Origin: UBA6164 sp963979005
GTDB lineage: Bacteria; Patescibacteriota; Gracilibacteria; BD1-5; UBA6164
Length of the DNA stretch: 15,669 bases
Assembly (NCBI GenBank): GCA_963979005.1
Contig: CAXBVF010000024.1
Location: 1 to 15,669, forward strand
Direction of reading: 5' to 3'
A program made the translations under genes and the position numbers. Below, piece by piece: positions 15,611 to 15,669 of this stretch (positions within the stretch are counted from its first letter, which is position 1; every line of letters begins with the position of its first letter). The notes below the pieces were generated by a model. The model was not told the origin of the DNA and did not search any database. It was given only the letters and a program-made list of their open reading frames with translations.

Positions 15611-15669
15611 TGGTTGGGATGGTAGGATTCGAACCTACGCATAACGGAGTCAAAGTCCGTTGCCTTACC
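15611..15669 (-). tRNA. tRNA-Gln (anticodon TTG), 5' part outside window
   Basis: Read on the minus strand, the window contains the end of the D arm (GGTAAGGC), the anticodon stem ACGGA / TCCGT with loop CTTTGAC (anticodon TTG), the variable loop, the T arm GTAGG-TTCGAAT-CCTAC, the acceptor 3' strand CATCCCA, discriminator A and an encoded CCA. The missing 5' acceptor strand should read TGGGATG, the U1-containing start typical of tRNA-Gln. The T arm and anticodon make the identity secure. Confidence 0.93.

Overview
The window comes from a strongly AT-rich bacterial genome in which TGA is read as glycine (translation table 25). This is the hallmark of the candidate phyla Absconditabacteria (SR1) and Gracilibacteria (BD1-5); the window does not separate the two. 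The recoding is visible in many conserved places: all three glycines of the RadA P-loop, the serine-protease GxSGG motif, the second glycine of the bL21 N-terminus and the RNase R catalytic motif all use TGA. Read with the standard code nearly every gene here looks broken; read with table 25 the window is densely packed with intact genes. Every visible stop codon is TAA.

Layout. Positions 1-2236 (minus) hold an RNase R gene (rnr), open at its 3' end, carrying two in-frame GC-rich palindromic repeat insertions. A divergent promoter region then drives tRNA-Leu(CAA) on the plus strand; between promoter and tRNA lies a small GC-rich hairpin that looks like a bare tRNA-Ala acceptor stem ending in ACCA. 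Next come a YgjV-like membrane protein (+), an HExxH putative metallopeptidase (-), two small ORFs (+, one a one-helix membrane protein), a stand-alone protein of tandem OB domains resembling the N-terminus of RNase R (-), and radA (+).

From 7185 to about 12182 there is a loose type IV pilus neighbourhood: a prepilin (-), a PilB/GspE-type ATPase followed by an unknown 169-residue protein (-), and divergently a 187-residue protein with a pilin-like N-terminal helix (+). Between them lie a NUDIX hydrolase (-) and a membrane-anchored trypsin-like protease (+). The right part holds a secreted four-cysteine protein (+), an isochorismatase-fold protein (+), a membrane-anchored LysM-LysM-CHAP wall hydrolase (-), rplU (-) and a partial tRNA-Gln(TTG) (-).

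Most genes are single transcription units on alternating strands, separated by convincing bidirectional hairpin terminators and divergent sigma70-like promoters. No start codon is preceded by a recognisable Shine-Dalgarno sequence. The genes fit a small episymbiotic or predatory cell: RNA decay, recombination, pili, surface proteolysis and wall remodelling. The most unusual items are the tRNA-Ala-like microhelix, the palindromic repeats inside rnr, the stand-alone OB paralogue of RNase R, a recurrent TTTGCAAA palindrome in promoter regions, and an inverted repeat running from a promoter's start point to the start codon of the isochorismatase-fold gene.
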